A stretch of 64,000 nt of DNA from Leucobacter muris (GTDB taxonomy: Bacteria; Actinomycetota; Actinomycetes; Actinomycetales; Microbacteriaceae): positions 1,116,001-1,180,000 of the forward strand of contig NZ_CP035037.1 in the NCBI RefSeq assembly GCF_004028235.1. The letters run 5' to 3'. The translations under genes were made by a program, and so were the position numbers. Below, piece by piece: positions 18,528-27,437 of this stretch (position 1 is the first letter of the stretch; every line of letters starts with the position of its first letter). The notes under the pieces are model-generated. The model ran no database searches and had not been told where the DNA came from. It saw only the letters and a list, made by a program, of their open reading frames with translations.

Positions 18528-19253
18528 ATGGAGAAGTTCGTCTTTGGGGAAACCGCATCGAACAGTCTCGTCGGCGTCATCCGTCAGGCGATTCTGAGCG
18601 GACGCTTCTCACCGGGCACGCTGATCTCGACGAGCGCGCTGGCGAAGGAGCTGGGGGTCTCGCGCACGCCGGTGCGGGAGGCGCTGCTCCAGCTCGCCCA
18701 GGCGGGAATGGTGCAGTTCGAGAAGAACCGGGGCGCCCGCGTCGTGGGCACCTCGATTCCCGAGCTGATCGGCGTCTTCCAGGTGCGGCTGCTGCTCGAG
18801 GTGCCGCTGATCGCGCGCGCCGCGCAGATCGCCACGGGGTCCGATTTCGCCGAGGTCGAGCTCATGCACGAGAAGATGCAGCGGGCCTCCGAGAACGCCG
18901 ACTACGACGAGTTCCTGAGCGCGGATCGCGATTTCCACCTCGCTCTGCTGCGCATCGCCGACAGCCCGAGAGCCGTCTCGATCGTGCAGGATCTCCGCAA
19001 CGTGGTGCTGACGCGCGGGGTGGGCACGGTGCCGAACAGCCGCTCCACCCACGACATCATCGGCGAGCACGAGGCGATCCTCACGGCCGTGAAGGCGGGG
19101 GACCCGGCCGCGGCTGCGGCCGCCACCCGTCGACATATTCTCAGCACCGCATATCTGCTGATCAACCAGGAGAGCAAGGGCCAGGAGGAGTACAGCCGCG
19201 AACGCGTGGCCGAGCTGCTCGACTGGGTCGGCAAGAGCGAGTTCCCGAGCTGA
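18528..19253 (+). CDS. GntR family (FadR-like) transcriptional regulator
   Basis: A 241-residue regulator with an N-terminal winged helix (FSPGTLISTSALAKELGVS, RTPVREALLQLAQAGMV) and a C-terminal all-helical FCD ligand domain (about 90-225) of the type that binds hydroxy- and dicarboxylic acids. The ATG at 18528 is eight bases after TATAGT and lacks a Shine-Dalgarno sequence, favouring leaderless expression over the GTG two codons upstream. It sits between divergent lhgO-FAD/Fe-S genes and the dehydratase, and two palindromes (11106-11122 and 19329-19345) are its likely operators. The effector is inferred to be a pathway acid. Confidence 0.92.
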   Translation: MEKFVFGETASNSLVGVIRQAILSGRFSPGTLISTSALAKELGVSRTPVREALLQLAQAGMVQFEKNRGARVVGTSIPELIGVFQVRLLLEVPLIARAAQIATGSDFAEVELMHEKMQRASENADYDEFLSADRDFHLALLRIADSPRAVSIVQDLRNVVLTRGVGTVPNSRSTHDIIGEHEAILTAVKAGDPAAAAAATRRHILSTAYLLINQESKGQEEYSRERVAELLDWVGKSEFPS

Positions 19254-19328
19254 CGGCTCCGTCATGAGTCTCACCACCGCTTTCTGAAATCGCCCCTCTG
19301 ATCGACGTGGGATACATCTTCACACGAT

Positions 19329-19345
19329 TTGCATGTAACATGCAA
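19329..19345 (+). promoter_or_regulatory. Palindromic operator, site 2 upstream of dehydratase
   Basis: TTGCATGTAACATGCAA, a perfect inverted repeat (TTGCATG-TAA-CATGCAA), lies 79 bases before the dehydratase ATG. It contains a possible -10 (TAACAT at 19336-19341), so a bound GntR dimer would block the promoter. Its relative is at 11106-11122. Confidence 0.7.
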
Positions 19346-19423
19346 TAAGCAATGCAGCACGCCCGTGTCACGCCTCGCGCAGGCCCGGGTCCCCGTATCG
19401 ATGAACCGAGGAAGGATCAGAGA

Positions 19424-21115
19424 ATGACGGATCAGAAGGGCTTCGCGGGTCGTCTGACCTCGTACGGCGACCCCGGTTTCTCGAAGTATCTGCGCCGGGC
19501 GTTCCTGTCCTCCGCGGGGTACGACGCCGAGGATCTCGAGCGGCCGATCGTGGGCATTCTGAACACGACCTCCGACTACACCACCTGCCACCGGGACATG
19601 CCCCAGCTGATCGAGGCGGTCAAGCGCGGGGTGCTCGAGGCGGGCGGGCTCCCGTTCGTGTTCTCGGCGATGTCGCTGGGGGAGATCCTGACGAACCCGA
19701 CGACGATGCTCTTCCGCAACCTCATGGCGATGGAGGTCGAGGAGCAGCTCGGCAACCAGCCGATGGACTCGGTGGTGCTGCTGGGCGGCTGCGACAAGAC
19801 GGTGCCGGCAGAGCTCATGGCCGCCGTCTCGAGCGACATCCCCTCGATCGCCCTCGTCGTCGGGCCCATGATGACGGGCAACTGGCGCGGCGAACGCCTC
19901 GGGGCGTGCACCGACTGCCGCCGCATGTGGGCCGACTACCGCGGAGCCGGCCTCGACGCGGAGGAGATCGCCGAGGTGACCCAGCAGCTCTGCCCCACGT
20001 CGGGCACCTGCATGGTCATGGGCACCGCCTCGACCATGGCGTGCGTGACCGAGGCCCTCGGCCTCATGCTGCCGACGGGGGCGACGGCCCCGGCCGTATC
20101 GAGCGACCGGCTGCGCCTCGGCGTGCGGACGGGTCGGGAGGCCGTGCGACTGATCGGCGACCCCGTCACGCCGCGCGAGATCCTCTCGGAGGACTCGTTC
20201 CACAACGCGATGACCGTGCTCTCCGCGATCGGCGGATCGACGAACGCCATCATCCACCTCACGGCGATCGCGAGGCGCATGGGCATCCGGCTGACGCTCG
20301 AGGACTTCGACCGGGTGTCGGCCGCGACGCCGCTCCTCGTCGACTGCAAGCCCGCGGGCAAGGGATACCTGCCCGACATGCACATCGCCGGGGGAGTGCC
20401 GGCGCTGCTGGCCGAGCTGAAGCCGCTGCTCAGGCTGGACGCGAAGACGGTCACCGGCAAGACGCTCGGCGAGCTCATCGAGTCGGCGACGAACGACACG
20501 CGCTGGCAGACGACGATCCGCACGCTCGACGAGCCGCTCGGCGACCCCGGGGCGCTCGTGGCGCTCAAGGGCTCGCTCGCGCCCGAGGGCGCCGTGCTGA
20601 AGGTGGCGGCGGCATCGGGGCGCTTCAACACGCACCGGGGGCCGGCGGCGGTGTTCGACTCGCAGGAGGATCTGGAAGCGCGCATCGACGATGAGTCGCT
20701 CGGATTGACCGAGGACCACGTCATCGTGCTGCGCAACATCGGCCCCGCGGCGGCGGGCATGCCGGAGGCCGGATCGGCGCCCATCCCGCAGTACCTCGCG
20801 AAACAGGGGGTGCGCGACATGGTGCGGATCAGCGACGGACGCATGAGCGGCACGTCGTACGGGACCGTCGTGCTGCACGTCGCGCCCGAGTCGTCGAAGG
20901 GCGGGCCGCTCTCGCTGGTGCGCGACGGCGACCTCATCGAGCTCGACGTCGAACGGCGGGTGCTCGATCTGCTCGTGGACGAGCAGGAGCTCGCACGCCG
21001 CACGCCCTCCGAGCCGAGGGCGATCGGGCGGGAGCGCGGCTACCGCAAGCTCTACCACGACAACGTGCTGCAGGCTCCGGAGGGCGCAGACCTCGGATTC
21101 CTCGTCGCCGACTGA
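19424..21115 (+). CDS. IlvD/Edd family sugar-acid dehydratase
   Basis: A 563-residue Fe-S dehydratase. Cluster and active-site elements visible are TTCHRDMP (about 49-56), LGGCDKTVPAELM near 120-132, CPTSGTCMVMGTAS near 190-203, and the late motif DGRMSGTSYGTVVLH. The VKRGVLEAGGLPFVF stretch resembles aldonate (arabonate, xylonate, galactonate-like) dehydratases more than dihydroxyacid dehydratase IlvD. These enzymes convert aldonates to 2-keto-3-deoxy acids. The start at 19424 follows GAGGAAGGA; an upstream ATG at 19352 would place the operator nearly at the start codon. GntR control is inferred from the palindrome at 19329. The exact sugar acid is not determinable. Confidence 0.87.
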   Translation: MTDQKGFAGRLTSYGDPGFSKYLRRAFLSSAGYDAEDLERPIVGILNTTSDYTTCHRDMPQLIEAVKRGVLEAGGLPFVFSAMSLGEILTNPTTMLFRNLMAMEVEEQLGNQPMDSVVLLGGCDKTVPAELMAAVSSDIPSIALVVGPMMTGNWRGERLGACTDCRRMWADYRGAGLDAEEIAEVTQQLCPTSGTCMVMGTASTMACVTEALGLMLPTGATAPAVSSDRLRLGVRTGREAVRLIGDPVTPREILSEDSFHNAMTVLSAIGGSTNAIIHLTAIARRMGIRLTLEDFDRVSAATPLLVDCKPAGKGYLPDMHIAGGVPALLAELKPLLRLDAKTVTGKTLGELIESATNDTRWQTTIRTLDEPLGDPGALVALKGSLAPEGAVLKVAAASGRFNTHRGPAAVFDSQEDLEARIDDESLGLTEDHVIVLRNIGPAAAGMPEAGSAPIPQYLAKQGVRDMVRISDGRMSGTSYGTVVLHVAPESSKGGPLSLVRDGDLIELDVERRVLDLLVDEQELARRTPSEPRAIGRERGYRKLYHDNVLQAPEGADLGFLVAD

Positions 21116-21187
21116 GTGCGACCGGCGCTCGCGATCCCAGCCGCGGCGGGCGTCGGGCGCCGCGCAGGCGCGAGACGGGGTCCGCGG

Positions 21188-21799
21188 CTACGCCCGCGCC
21201 CGCGCCTCGATCACGTGGAAACCCTTGTCGCGCCCCGCGCGCGACACCTCGAGCCCTACGAACTCGGCCGCGATCCAGCGCTGCAGCGAGTCGGCCCCCA
21301 GGTGCTTCGCGACCACGAGATAGGCAGCGCCCCCGGGCAGCAGACGGGGGAGCCACGCGGCGAGGATCCCGTGCAGCACCTCCTTGCCGACCCGGATCGG
21401 CGGGTTCGACCGGATCTCGGCGAAGCCGAGGCCGCTCGGCACCTCATCGGGCGCCGCGACCCGCACGTTGCCGAGGCCGAGGCGTGCGGCGTTCTCGCGG
21501 GTGAGCTCCCGCGATCGCGCGTTCACGTCGACCGCCCAGACCTCGCGCCCGGGGGCCTCGATGGCCGCGTCGAGCGCGATCGGCCCCCACCCGCAGCCGA
21601 TGTCGAGCACGGCGCCCTCCGGCGCCTCCTCGAGGCCCGGTACCGTGCGCAGCAGCACCTCCGTGCCGCGGTCGAGGCGGTCCGGGCTGAAGACGCCGCC
21701 CGCGGTGAGCACGGCGTGCGGGGAGCCGCCCAGCACCGCCTCGATCTCGCGGGGGCGGTAGTCGCCGGCGGGGGCCTCGGAGAAGTAGTGCTCGGTCAC
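21188..21799 (-). CDS. RsmC-like class I SAM-dependent methyltransferase
   Basis: A 203-residue methyltransferase. The SAM-binding motif is VLDIGCGWGPIAL (about 64-76), the acidic ribose-binding strand is VWAVDVNARS, and the catalytic motif IRSNPPIRVGK is typical of N2-guanine rRNA methyltransferases (RsmC/RlmG domain). It probably methylates 16S or 23S rRNA; the target is uncertain. The GTG start at 21799 lies six bases after GATACT on the minus strand, again leaderless. In relatives this gene is commonly between dapF and hflX, which frames the accessory genes to its left as an insertion. Confidence 0.87.
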   Translation of the reverse strand: MTEHYFSEAPAGDYRPREIEAVLGGSPHAVLTAGGVFSPDRLDRGTEVLLRTVPGLEEAPEGAVLDIGCGWGPIALDAAIEAPGREVWAVDVNARSRELTRENAARLGLGNVRVAAPDEVPSGLGFAEIRSNPPIRVGKEVLHGILAAWLPRLLPGGAAYLVVAKHLGADSLQRWIAAEFVGLEVSRAGRDKGFHVIEARARA

Positions 21800-21805
21800 C
21801 CACTC

Positions 21806-21811
21806 AGTATC
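21806..21811 (-). promoter_or_regulatory. -10 element for leaderless methyltransferase gene
   Basis: GATACT on the minus strand ends six bases before the GTG at 21799. Confidence 0.5.
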
Positions 21812-21990
21812 CCAGGCGCGAGGAGCGGCCGTGGCGGGCCGCTCCTTCGGATCGCGCCGATGCCTCGGGCCGGGATCCGCGTCCTCGTCCGAGATATCGG
21901 CGAGCCCCGAAGCACGGGCGGGTGCGGAGGATCGCGCTGTGGGCGAACGGCCGACACGCGCGGGATGATCCGACGTACACTGGAGGCCAG

Positions 21991-23754
21991 ATGACAGAAC
22001 GCTTCACAGAAGAATCAGACCTCGCACTCGACGACGTCGTCGTGAACGGCGAAGCGGACCGCGGTGCGAAGAGCGCGCAGCGCGCCGACTCCGCGAACGC
22101 CGCGTCGCAGGCCGACGCCTCCGAGGCACCCGCCGCAGGCGACGAACCCGGTGCTTCCGCGGCCCGGAGCGGCGCCGATTCCGGCACACCCGATGACGAC
22201 TCCCACGCGGCCGACAGCGCCGATCCGCTCGAGCGGCTGCTCGCACGCGCCGCGCGCGGCGGCTCCGCGACCGTGATCCGCGACGCGGCGGCGCGCTCCG
22301 GCGGCCTCGGCGTCGACAACCTCACCGGCGGAGCGCAGGCACTCGGCGACGAGGCGCACGACCGGCTCGCCGAAGACCTCGAACTCATCCGACTCGAGCG
22401 CGAGGAGCGGGCGTCGCTCACGCGCGTGGCCGGCCTCTCGACCGAGCTCGAAGACGTCACCGAGGTCGAGTACCGGCAGCTGCGCCTCGAGAACGCCGTG
22501 CTCATCGGCGTCTACACGGGCTCCGCCCGACACGGGCTCGAAGAGGCCGAGAACTCGCTGCGCGAGCTCGCCGCCCTCGCCGAGACGGCGGGCGCCCGCG
22601 TGCTCGACGGCCTGCTGCAGCGCCGCGCGCACCCGGACCCCGCGACCTATCTCGGCAAGGGCAAGGCGCAGGAGCTCGCCGAGCTCGTCGCCGCCGTCGG
22701 CGCCGACACGGTCGTGGCCGACACCGAGCTGGCCCCGAGCCAGCGCCGCGCGCTCGAAGACGTGGTCAAGGTCAAGGTGATCGACCGCACCGCGGTGATC
22801 CTCGACATCTTCAGCCAGCACGCGAAGAGCCGCGAGGGCAAGGCCCAGGTCGAACTCGCTCAGCTCGAATACCTGCTGCCGCGCCTGCGCGGCTGGGGAG
22901 AGTCGATGTCGCGGCAGGCCGGTGGCCAGGTCGGCTCGGGCGGTGCGGGCATGGGATCCCGCGGCCCCGGCGAGACCAAGATGGAGCTGGACCGCCGCAA
23001 GATCCACACCCGCATGGCGAAGCTGCGCAAGCAGATCGCCGGTTTCGCCCCCGCCCGCGACGCGAAGCGCGCGAACCGCAAGCGGGGCGAGGTGCCGTCG
23101 GTCGCGATCGCCGGCTACACGAACGCGGGCAAGTCGAGCCTGCTGAACCGCCTCACGGGCACGCAGGAGCTCGTGCAGAACCAGCTCTTCGCCACACTCG
23201 ACACGGCCGTGCGCCACGCCGAGACGGCCGACGGGCGCCGCTTCACCTACGCCGACACCGTCGGCTTCGTGCGCAACCTGCCCCACCAGCTGGTCGAGGC
23301 GTTCCGGTCGACCTTCGAGGAGGTGGGCGAGGCCGACGTGATCCTGCACGTGGTCGACGGGTCGCACCCCGACCCCGCCGCCCAGCTGCGCACCGTGCGC
23401 GATGTGATCGCCGAGGTCGACGCGCAGGGTATCCCCGAGATCGTGGCCTTCAACAAGGCCGATCTGCTCGACGAATCGCAGCGGCTCGTGCTGCACGGCC
23501 TCGCCCCCGACGCCGTGTTCGTCTCGGCGCGCACCGGCGAGGGCGTCGAGGAGCTGCGGCGCCGGATCGACGCGGCGCTGCCGGTTCCGGATCGCGAGGT
23601 CACCGTGGTGGTGCCCTACGACCGCGGCGAGCTCGTGGCCGAGCTGCACGAGCGCAACCGCGTGCTGTCGACGGAGTACGTCGAGCAGGGCACGCGGGTG
23701 CGCGCCTACGTGACGGGCGAGATGCTCGCGAAGCTCGACCCGTACCTGGCGTAG
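21991..23754 (+). CDS. hflX: GTPase HflX
   Basis: A ribosome-associated GTPase that splits stalled or heat-damaged 70S ribosomes. The 587-residue protein has a low-complexity acidic N-terminal extension (about 1-110), the HflX N-terminal domain with a glycine-rich linker GGQVGSGGAGMGSRGPGETK near 309-328, a coiled helix pair, and the G domain with G1 GYTNAGKSS (about 374-382), G3 DTVGF and G4 NKAD. The ATG at 21991 is preceded by GGAGG with a four-base spacer, better than an upstream frame start at 21922. A structured terminator follows the gene. Confidence 0.97.
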   Translation: MTERFTEESDLALDDVVVNGEADRGAKSAQRADSANAASQADASEAPAAGDEPGASAARSGADSGTPDDDSHAADSADPLERLLARAARGGSATVIRDAAARSGGLGVDNLTGGAQALGDEAHDRLAEDLELIRLEREERASLTRVAGLSTELEDVTEVEYRQLRLENAVLIGVYTGSARHGLEEAENSLRELAALAETAGARVLDGLLQRRAHPDPATYLGKGKAQELAELVAAVGADTVVADTELAPSQRRALEDVVKVKVIDRTAVILDIFSQHAKSREGKAQVELAQLEYLLPRLRGWGESMSRQAGGQVGSGGAGMGSRGPGETKMELDRRKIHTRMAKLRKQIAGFAPARDAKRANRKRGEVPSVAIAGYTNAGKSSLLNRLTGTQELVQNQLFATLDTAVRHAETADGRRFTYADTVGFVRNLPHQLVEAFRSTFEEVGEADVILHVVDGSHPDPAAQLRTVRDVIAEVDAQGIPEIVAFNKADLLDESQRLVLHGLAPDAVFVSARTGEGVEELRRRIDAALPVPDREVTVVVPYDRGELVAELHERNRVLSTEYVEQGTRVRAYVTGEMLAKLDPYLA

Positions 23755-23758
23755 GCGG

Positions 23759-23789
23759 AGCCTTCGGGGCGGACGCCGACTCGAAGGCT
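23759..23789 (+). terminator. hflX terminator hairpin
   Basis: AGCCTTCG (23759-23766) pairs with CGAAGGCT (23782-23789), with an inner GGCG/CGCC stem. It starts five bases after the hflX stop. Confidence 0.65.
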
Positions 23790-23916
23790 GTAACACTTCG
23801 TAGTTCATACAGCGCAACATGCGCACTCCACGTCGGCGGTGCGGGATAGCGTGTGGGTGACCGGGCGCGGATCGCACCCGGTCGCGCACCCCACGTTCCC
23901 GAACCGAAGGACCCGC

Positions 23917-26259
23917 ATGTCCGCAACGACGCCCCTGCCCAACGCCACGATCCTCGGGTACCCGCGCCTCGGCCGCCGCCGCGAGCTGAAGCGGGCCATC
24001 GAGTCCTACTGGAAGGGCAGCACGAGCGAGGGCGAGCTCCTCGAGACGGCTCGGGAGCTGCGCGCCGCGACCCGCTCGCGCCTCGTCGAGCTCGGCCTGC
24101 CCGCAGCGGGCGGCGCGGTGCCCGAGAGCTTCAGCTTCTACGACCAGGTGCTCGACGCGACGCTCGCGCTCGGCGCGATCCCGGGCCGCTTCGCCGACGT
24201 CGCGGCGCGCGAGGGCGCGAGCGACCTCGACGTCTACTTCGCGCTCGCGCGCGGCGACAAGGACCACCAGCCGCTCGAGATGACCAAGTGGTTCGACACG
24301 AACTACCACTACAGCGTTCCCGAGATCGACGAGCGCACCCCGTTTGCGGCGAACGCGGCCTCCCTCGTGGCCGGCGTCGCCGAGGCCGCGCAGCAGGGCG
24401 TCGAGCCGCGCCCCGTGCTCGTGGGCCCCGTCACCTACCTGCTGCTCGCGAAGGCCTCCGACGACGCCGGCGAGGGCTTCCGCCCCATCGATCGCCTCGA
24501 CGAGGCGGTCGCGGTCTACGCCGAGCTGCTGAGCGCGCTCGCCGCCGCCGGCGCCTCCTGGGTGCAGCTCGACGAGCCCGCACTCGTCTCCGACTCGCTC
24601 TCGGTGCCGCGCGAGCAGACCCTCGCGCTCGTCGAGCGGGCGTACGGCGCGCTCGGCGCGGCGCCCGCGGCGCAGCGTCCGCAGATCCTGCTGACCGCGC
24701 CCTACGGCGACTCCTCCGGCGCGCTCCTGCGCCTTGGCGCGCTGCCCGTCGAGGCGGTGCAGGCCGACCTCGTGCGCGGCACACTGCCGATCGAGGCCCA
24801 CGACTCCGGCGAGCTCGCGCGGGCGTTCGAGGGCACGCAGCTGGTCGCCGGTGTCGTCGACGGCCGCAACATCTGGCGCACCGATCTGCGCCAGTCGTTC
24901 GGCACCGCCGAGGCTCTGCAGCGCTCGGGCATCGCCGTGGTCGTCGGCACCTCCAACAATCTCCAGCACGTGCCGCACGACGTGAACGACGAGACCAAGC
25001 TCGACGAGCGCCTGAAGTCGTGGCTCGCCTTCGCCGACCAGAAGGTCGAGCAGGTGGCGATCCTCGCCCGCGGCCTCTCCGAGGGCTCCGCTGCCATCGA
25101 GGCCGAGCTGGCCGAGGTCGACCGGGTGCTCGCGGACCGCGCATCGGCCCCCGGCGTTCGCGTCGACGGCGTCCGGGATCGCGTCTCCGCCGTCGGCGAG
25201 GCCGATCGCAGCCGCGCCTCCGAGGGCGACCGCCGCGACGCGCAGAGCGCGCTCGGCATCCCGAGCCTCGCGACCACCACGATCGGCTCCTTCCCGCAGA
25301 CCACCGAGATCCGCAAGGCCCGCGCCGCCTTCACGCGCGGCGAGATCGACCAGGAGGCCTACGACGGCTTCCTCCGCGAGGAGATCGAGCGCGTCATCCG
25401 GCTGCAGGAGCAGATCGGGCTCGACGTGCTCGTGCACGGCGAGGCCGAGCGCAACGACATGGTGCAGTACTTCGCCGAGCTGCTCGACGGCTTCGCGGTC
25501 ACCGAGCACGGCTGGGTGCAGTCGTACGGCACCCGCGCCACCCGCCCCTCGATCCTGTGGGGCGACGTCTCGCGGCCCGCCCCCATGACGGTCGCGTGGT
25601 CGGCCTACGCGCAGTCGCTCACCGATCGCCTCGTCAAGGGCATGCTCACGGGCCCCGTCACGATCCTCGCCTGGTCGTTCGTGCGCGACGACCAGCCGCT
25701 CGCCGACACCGCGAACCAGGTGGCGCTCGCGCTGCGCGACGAGATCGACGATCTCGTCGAGGCCGGCATCAAGATCGTGCAGGTCGACGAGCCGGCGCTG
25801 CGCGAGCTGCTGCCGCTCGACGCCGACCGCCAGCCCGCCTACCTCGACTGGTCGGTGGGGTCGTTCCGTCTCGCGACGAGCGGGGCGGCCGCCGAGGTGC
25901 AGATCCACACCCACCTCTGCTACTCCGAGTTCGGCGAGATCATCGACGCGGTCGACGGCCTCGACGCCGACGTGACCTCGATCGAGGCGGCCCGCAGCCG
26001 CATGGACGTGGTCGAGCCCCTCGGTGATCACGGCTACTCGCGCGGCATCGGCCCGGGCGTCTACGACATCCACTCGCCCCGCGTGCCGAGCGTCGAGGAG
26101 CAGACCGAGCTGATCCGCATCGCCGCGAGCCGCATCCCCGGCGAGCAGCTGTGGGTGAACCCCGACTGCGGGCTCAAGACGCGCGGCTACGGAGAGACCG
26201 TGGAGAGCCTCACGAACCTCGTGCGGGCGGCTCAGGCGGTGCGCGAAGGAGCGGTGTGA
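23917..26259 (+). CDS. metE: Cobalamin-independent methionine synthase MetE
   Basis: Transfers a methyl group from 5-methyltetrahydrofolate-triglutamate to homocysteine. The 780-residue protein has the N-terminal barrel (ILGYPRLGRRRELKRA and KWFDTNYHY) and the catalytic C-terminal barrel (TTIGSFPQT). Zinc ligands are visible as His and Cys in HTHLCYSEF near residue 665, Glu in SIEAARS, and Cys in NPDCGLKTRG. The ATG follows CGAAGGACCCGC; TAGCGT at 23847-23852 may be the -10. No cobalamin or SAM riboswitch fits in the 162-bp upstream gap. It is the first gene of a metE / core-MetE / metF operon with start-stop overlaps. Confidence 0.97.
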   Translation: MSATTPLPNATILGYPRLGRRRELKRAIESYWKGSTSEGELLETARELRAATRSRLVELGLPAAGGAVPESFSFYDQVLDATLALGAIPGRFADVAAREGASDLDVYFALARGDKDHQPLEMTKWFDTNYHYSVPEIDERTPFAANAASLVAGVAEAAQQGVEPRPVLVGPVTYLLLAKASDDAGEGFRPIDRLDEAVAVYAELLSALAAAGASWVQLDEPALVSDSLSVPREQTLALVERAYGALGAAPAAQRPQILLTAPYGDSSGALLRLGALPVEAVQADLVRGTLPIEAHDSGELARAFEGTQLVAGVVDGRNIWRTDLRQSFGTAEALQRSGIAVVVGTSNNLQHVPHDVNDETKLDERLKSWLAFADQKVEQVAILARGLSEGSAAIEAELAEVDRVLADRASAPGVRVDGVRDRVSAVGEADRSRASEGDRRDAQSALGIPSLATTTIGSFPQTTEIRKARAAFTRGEIDQEAYDGFLREEIERVIRLQEQIGLDVLVHGEAERNDMVQYFAELLDGFAVTEHGWVQSYGTRATRPSILWGDVSRPAPMTVAWSAYAQSLTDRLVKGMLTGPVTILAWSFVRDDQPLADTANQVALALRDEIDDLVEAGIKIVQVDEPALRELLPLDADRQPAYLDWSVGSFRLATSGAAAEVQIHTHLCYSEFGEIIDAVDGLDADVTSIEAARSRMDVVEPLGDHGYSRGIGPGVYDIHSPRVPSVEEQTELIRIAASRIPGEQLWVNPDCGLKTRGYGETVESLTNLVRAAQAVREGAV

Positions 26260-27437
26260 CGCTGCCCGACTCGCGGGCGCCGCAGCCCGGTGCGGCGGCG
26301 CCCTGGCCGAGCGATCGGCTCCCCACCGAGCCCGTCGGCTCGCTGCCGCGCCCGGCGCGGCTGCAGCGCGCGGTGCTCGACGCCGAGACGGGGCTCGCCT
26401 CGCAGGCCCAGCTGCGCGCCGAGCAGGATCTCGCGGTGCGCGACACCCTCGACCGCCTGGCGGCGACCGGCTCGCCGATCATCTCCGACGGCGAGCAGCG
26501 CAGGCACAGCTTCGCGAGCTATCCGCTCGGCACCGACGAGGTCGAGGAAGGGCCGGTCTTCGCGGTGTTCGCCGACGGCCACCACCGGGTGATCCCGAGC
26601 CTCGCAAGCGCACCGTTCGCCTTCCGCGCGTGGGCCGCCGATGACGTGTCGGCGGCTCGCGAGCTGACCGACCTGCCGCTCAAGCAGGCCGTGATCTCGC
26701 CGTCGATGCTGTCGCTCATGGTGCCCGATGCGGGCCTCGGCGACTACTCGCGCGACGACTTCCTGAACGACGTGGTCGACGGCTGCGCCGACGACATCGC
26801 GCGCTGCTTCGCCGCGGGCGCCTCCCGCGTCACGATCGACTTCACGGAGGGGCGCCTCGCGCTGCGCCGTGATCTGCGCGCCCCGTGGGCCGGCCCCGAA
26901 GCGCTGGGAGGCTTCATCGAGCTCATCAACCGGGTGCTGGATCGCCTCGAGCCGCGGCAGCGCGCCGCGGTGGGCGTGCACACCTGCCCCGGCAACGACA
27001 ACGACTCGGCGCACAGCGCCGACATCGACTACGCCGAGCTGATCCCCGAGCTGTTCCAGATCGAGGCGGGGTACTTCCTGGTGCAGGCCGCGGGGGAGAA
27101 GGATCCGGATCGTGTCGCCCGTCTCGTCGGCGGTCAGCTGCGCGGACGGGCATCCCGCGGGCGCGCCCCGCGCGTGCTCATCGGCGTGACCAACCCCACC
27201 CATCCGAGGCTCGAGACGGCCGAGCAGATCCGCGACCAGCTCGTGCGGGCGGCGCGCTTCGTGCCGCCCGAGCTGCTCGGCTCTACCGACGACTGCGGGT
27301 TCTCGCCCTACCTCATCGACGAGAAGCCGCGGCACGGCTCGCCCGACTTCGCCCGCGACGTGGCCTTCGCCAAGATCGCCGCTCGGGTGCGGGGCACCGA
27401 GCTGGCGTCCGAGGCCCTGGCGGGAGCGGCGTCGTGA
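26256..27437 (+). CDS. Core-MetE type methionine synthase-like protein (MetE C-terminal family)
   Basis: A 393-residue single-barrel protein homologous to the catalytic half of MetE but lacking its N-terminal half. Candidate zinc ligands are His and Cys in VGVHTCPGNDND (about 245) and Cys in STDDCGFSPY (about 347); an acidic ligand precedes IEAGYF. Early EPVGSLPRP and later SDGEQRRHSF are family features. Core-MetE proteins use a methyl donor other than triglutamyl folate, or act on other thiols; the donor here is unknown. The GTG start overlaps the metE stop (GTGA) and is preceded by GAAGGAG. Its 3' end overlaps metF the same way. Confidence 0.85.
   Translation: MTLPDSRAPQPGAAAPWPSDRLPTEPVGSLPRPARLQRAVLDAETGLASQAQLRAEQDLAVRDTLDRLAATGSPIISDGEQRRHSFASYPLGTDEVEEGPVFAVFADGHHRVIPSLASAPFAFRAWAADDVSAARELTDLPLKQAVISPSMLSLMVPDAGLGDYSRDDFLNDVVDGCADDIARCFAAGASRVTIDFTEGRLALRRDLRAPWAGPEALGGFIELINRVLDRLEPRQRAAVGVHTCPGNDNDSAHSADIDYAELIPELFQIEAGYFLVQAAGEKDPDRVARLVGGQLRGRASRGRAPRVLIGVTNPTHPRLETAEQIRDQLVRAARFVPPELLGSTDDCGFSPYLIDEKPRHGSPDFARDVAFAKIAARVRGTELASEALAGAAS

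Noticed and set aside
22015..26073. A 1352-codon minus-strand frame across hflX and metE
   Set aside because: A GC-rich shadow frame; it crosses two certain genes and has no recognisable domain.
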